Shown piece after piece: positions 62,301 to 64,000 of a stretch of DNA of 64,000 nucleotides. A program made the translations under genes and the position numbers. Numbering within the stretch: position 1 is the first letter of the stretch; each line of letters begins with the position of its first letter. This stretch comes from Acanthopleura granulata (lineage: Eukaryota > Mollusca > Polyplacophora > Chitonida > Chitonidae), in NCBI GenBank assembly GCA_016165875.1, contig JABBOT010000080.1:14662133-14726132 (forward strand), given 5' to 3'. The notes under the pieces are model-generated. The model worked only from the letters and a program-made list of their open reading frames with translations, did not search any database and was not told the origin of the DNA.

Positions 62301-63177
62301 GATGCGGGCAGATCTTGGGAAATTGAGCTCATAACACAGTGTTGGGGATAGCATGAAGTAATACAGATCTGAAACATAGCACATAGGTTATCAAAAGATT
62401 TGCTTCTTAGGGACAATTTCTACTCTAGAGGCAACATATATGTAGTGGGCCTCTTGTTCCTACTCATGGAAGAAAATATTATTCCAGAAACTTAATTAGT
62501 GAATCCAGAAACTTAGTGCCCTCAGTCAACCACTCCACGCTGCCCATTCGATTTAGACCATCTGTTTGAACATCTCCAGACATAAGCTTCAACATATACA
62601 TACAATTAATATATTAAATCCTAGATTAACAAAAAAAAGTGTAATGAGACACGCAACGTTTTCCAACATCATTACAATACCTTGCCTAACAGAAAATAAT
62701 AAAAAAAAAGTAATTAATTTATTTATTTCATCGGTGTTTTACACCACACTCAAGAATATTTCACTTCTATGTCGGCCACCAGCATTATGCTGGAAGGAAA
62801 CTAGGCAGAGCCTTGGGAAAACCCATGGCCATCAGGTTGATGGCGAACCTTACTACATACCAAAAGAATTAATCTCTAATTCACAATACATGTCGCTGCG
62901 ACACCCCCATCTGGATTTGGTGTCATCTTACACTTTGCACCCATGTTAAGTGAATGGCCCATGTTAATACAGGTTTCAAAAATGTAACCGACCCACTCAC
63001 TTACAAAGCTAAAGGCCACAGCTAAAGACAATCCTACAGGATACTTGTCTGGCATGCTAACCACTCATAACAGAAGATATATACTGAAACATTTTAACAA
63101 CTCACCATGATAATTCAGGTTATTTGGGTACTGAACGTAAATCTTTTCTGCTACTGCGCCTGGTATATCCGAGTTAT
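53317..63177 (-). CDS. DGAT1: Diacylglycerol O-acyltransferase 1, C-terminal nine exons (5' part outside window)
   Basis: Nine exons on the minus strand join in phase: 63177-63106, 62368-62265, 59731-59693, 58762-58676, 58523-58411, 55576-55511, 54788-54701, 53806-53744 and 53508-53317. They give the last 273 residues plus stop. DGAT1 is an ER multi-pass enzyme of the MBOAT family that joins fatty acyl-CoA to diacylglycerol to make triglyceride. Conserved landmarks in order: [29 protein letters not shown], the FYRDWWN motif split across two exons (58411/55576), [14 protein letters not shown] carrying the family's catalytic histidine, [15 protein letters not shown] and the C-terminal HDYYVLNYP. 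The closest pattern is animal DGAT1 rather than sterol acyltransferase (SOAT), because the FYRDWWN and HDYYVLNY forms are both DGAT1-like. The first exon in view starts in phase 2, so upstream exons with the N-terminus and first helices lie beyond 64000. Confidence 0.95.
53840..54190 (-). repeat. SINE-like copy, reversed and degenerate
   Basis: ATTTATTTCACATATTTTGT, GGGGGGAAACTAGAGTGCCC and CACGGCTGGAGTGAACCCAA resemble reversed family blocks. It lies in a DGAT1 intron. Confidence 0.4.
54950..55350. repeat. Two SINE-like copies, head to head
   Basis: A reversed copy (CACACCTTACTCAAGAATAT onward, 54970-55060) is followed by a forward copy (AAGCCCAGCTCCTGCTGGCT at 55174, GGTCTGCCAGCAACCTGCGG, CATAATGCTGGCTGTTGTCG, tail AATCAAACAAAG). 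Both lie in the DGAT1 intron between 54788 and 55511. Confidence 0.75.
55745..55932 (+). repeat. SINE-like copy
   Basis: TTTAAGCCCAGCTCATGCTG, GGTCTGCCAGCACGTTGCGG, CATCGTATAAGTGAAATATT and a CAATCAAATAAAG tail give a nearly full-length copy, about 185 bases. Confidence 0.8.
56130..57890. repeat. 43-bp minisatellite in a DGAT1 intron
   Basis: About 41 tandem copies of a 43-base unit containing AGTCACACATGTAGACA and GTGCTATGAGAAAA. Copies differ at a few positions: CACACAG against GACAGAC, GTTGTG against GCTGTG, CTATGAG against CTACGAG. Some copies lack about three bases. Variants are interspersed rather than sorted, with a local block of ATACGAG copies at 57520-57670. It lies in the 2.8-kb intron separating the exon with FYRDWW from the exon starting with N of that motif. 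Confidence 0.97.
58300..58400 (-). repeat. SINE-like tail fragment, reversed
   Basis: TATTTATTTATTTGATTGGT and GTTTAATGCCAGGCTCATGC match the reversed tail and end of the family. It ends a few bases from the donor of the DGAT1 exon at 58411. Confidence 0.55.
58552..58607 (-). pseudogene. Decayed tandem duplicate of a DGAT1 exon start
   Basis: About 55 bases repeat the acceptor and first 45 or so bases of the exon at 58523-58411, shifted by about 80 bases. The 3' splice site CAG (58605-58607) is kept. In the reading frame of the real exon the copy reads V-S-N-R and then TGA, so it cannot encode DGAT1 sequence. Confidence 0.75.
59040..59225 (-). repeat. SINE-like copy, reversed
   Basis: GGAATATTTCACTTATACAA, CAGCATTATGGTGGGAGAAA, GGGAAAACCCACGACCCTCC and CAGCATGAGCTGGGCTGGAA give a nearly complete reversed copy in a DGAT1 intron. 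Confidence 0.8.
59461..59486. repeat. CA dinucleotide microsatellite
   Basis: About 12 CA units in the DGAT1 intron between 58762 and 59693. Confidence 0.95.
60640..60775 (+). repeat. SINE-like copy, 3' half
   Basis: CTCAGGCTCTGTCCTGTTTC, CCATCATATAAGTGAAATAT, TTGAGTACGGCATAAAACAC and an (AATA)n tail. It lies in the DGAT1 intron between 59731 and 62265, which otherwise holds no recognised exon. Confidence 0.8.
62715..62935 (-). repeat. SINE-like copy, reversed
   Basis: ATTTATTTATTTCATCGGTG, CACACTCAAGAATATTTCAC, CAGCATTATGCTGGAAGGAA and GGGAAAACCCATGGCCATCA give a reversed copy in the first intron in view of DGAT1. Confidence 0.8.
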
Positions 63178-64000
63178 CTGCAATCGACACAACAGTTTGA
63201 ATTTGATCAAGAATCCTACACCTGGTTAAACTAAACACCTTTATATCTGATTTTACGTTACCTAAGCATCATAGACAACACATTATGAATTATTTCAACT
63301 TGTAGCTTACACTGGACAGATTCTGCCTCGCATCTTCATCAAGCCGAAAACCATCGCCACACAACAACAACATCACCACCTAAATCATAGCACTTTAATC
63401 AACAATGGTAGGAGATCTCTGATATAAATTAAGCAGACATTGCTTAGTTTGTCTAAATGAGGTTTAACAATGCTTTTAGCATCATATTGCTCATGTAATG
63501 ATCGCATCCTGTCACCGAAACAAGACTCGACTGAATCACAATCGCTATATTCTTTTGTCAACAACAACCTACCCTGGTACCAGATGCACGTCACTCTGAG
63601 TTACAACTGGATGGCGTACACAAGCCAATATGCCTGCACAAATGTTGGGATATTTCCAGAGTTTAAACTAGCTTTCCTCTATATTTTGGTCAAATTTGCA
63701 TGGTGTCTACTTGTAGCACATCTGACCTGACACCAGAGTGCTGCTTCAGTGGAATGCCATATCTGACCTGACATCCCACCCAGTCATGGAAGACCGATTC
63801 AACCCTGTTTTAACCCCAAAGCACTCAAACCATTGGATTGATTGACTGGTCGACCAGGTTCCACCTATTTCAAAGAGATCGGTCGATGCTAGTTCATTAG
63901 GTATTCAAAATGATGGAAATGTCCAGTTAAAAGTCGGAAACAATTCATTAGATAAACCACTTTGCTTTCTCATCTTTGTAACTCCTTCCATGTTAGCCAA
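63178..64000. other. Right-edge intronic stretch of DGAT1
   Basis: The exon starting at 63177 is not the first, so this stretch should be intron. No upstream DGAT1 exon with the required phase (ending one base into a codon) was found. Confidence 0.6.

Noticed and set aside
53317..63177. Sterol O-acyltransferase (SOAT) instead of DGAT1
   Set aside because: The C-terminal [24 protein letters not shown] and RIRKRF blocks match DGAT1; SOAT differs at these positions.

Overview
The window is nuclear DNA of an invertebrate animal. Genes are split by GT-AG introns, coding exons are short islands in AT-rich sequence, and the non-coding part is crowded with minisatellites, inverted-repeat elements and short tRNA-derived (SINE-like) repeats. 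The DGAT1, beta-tubulin and DEG/ENaC proteins, together with the interspersed repeat type, suggest a lophotrochozoan (mollusc or brachiopod). The species cannot be named from sequence alone.

Five protein genes can be supported. (1) On the minus strand, 2308-2802 encodes an orphan 164-residue basic protein, with a likely non-coding first exon ending at 4058 and a dense cluster of CRE/ATF-type sites just beyond it (4210-4329). (2) On the plus strand, 12371-26528 is a complete ten-exon DEG/ENaC sodium-channel gene of 943 codons. It carries an exceptional 1.5-kb exon that inserts about 470 mostly helical, heavily glycosylatable residues between the cysteine-rich extracellular domain and the second membrane helix. 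(3) On the minus strand, 38308-31246 is a complete five-coding-exon gene for a 243-residue adaptor with the layout of insect IMD: a caspase-type METD site followed by an AVPC IAP-binding motif, then a RHIM-like amyloid motif, then a C-terminal death domain, with no kinase domain. (4) On the plus strand, 45072-47406 is a complete four-exon beta-tubulin gene with a TATA box. (5) On the minus strand, 63177-53317 holds the last nine coding exons of DGAT1 (diacylglycerol O-acyltransferase). Its 5' part lies beyond the right edge.

All exon joins given here were checked by reading phase, and each complete gene closes on a multiple of three. The remaining sequence is introns, UTRs and intergenic DNA: a 26-bp minisatellite at 5.9-6.7 kb, a foldback element at 13.0-13.6 kb, degenerate repeats in channel introns and its 3' flank, a MITE-like element at 28.5 kb, three copies of an unnamed repeat at 39.2-41.2 kb, a 43-bp minisatellite inside a DGAT1 intron at 56.1-57.9 kb, and many SINE-like copies.

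The genes do not form an operon and act in different processes: epithelial or neuronal cation conductance, innate immune signalling, cytoskeleton, and triglyceride synthesis. The strongest candidate for a new system is the IMD-like adaptor, which implies an IMD/RIP-type pathway with caspase cleavage, IAP recruitment and amyloid signalling in this animal. The second is the channel with the giant ectodomain insertion.
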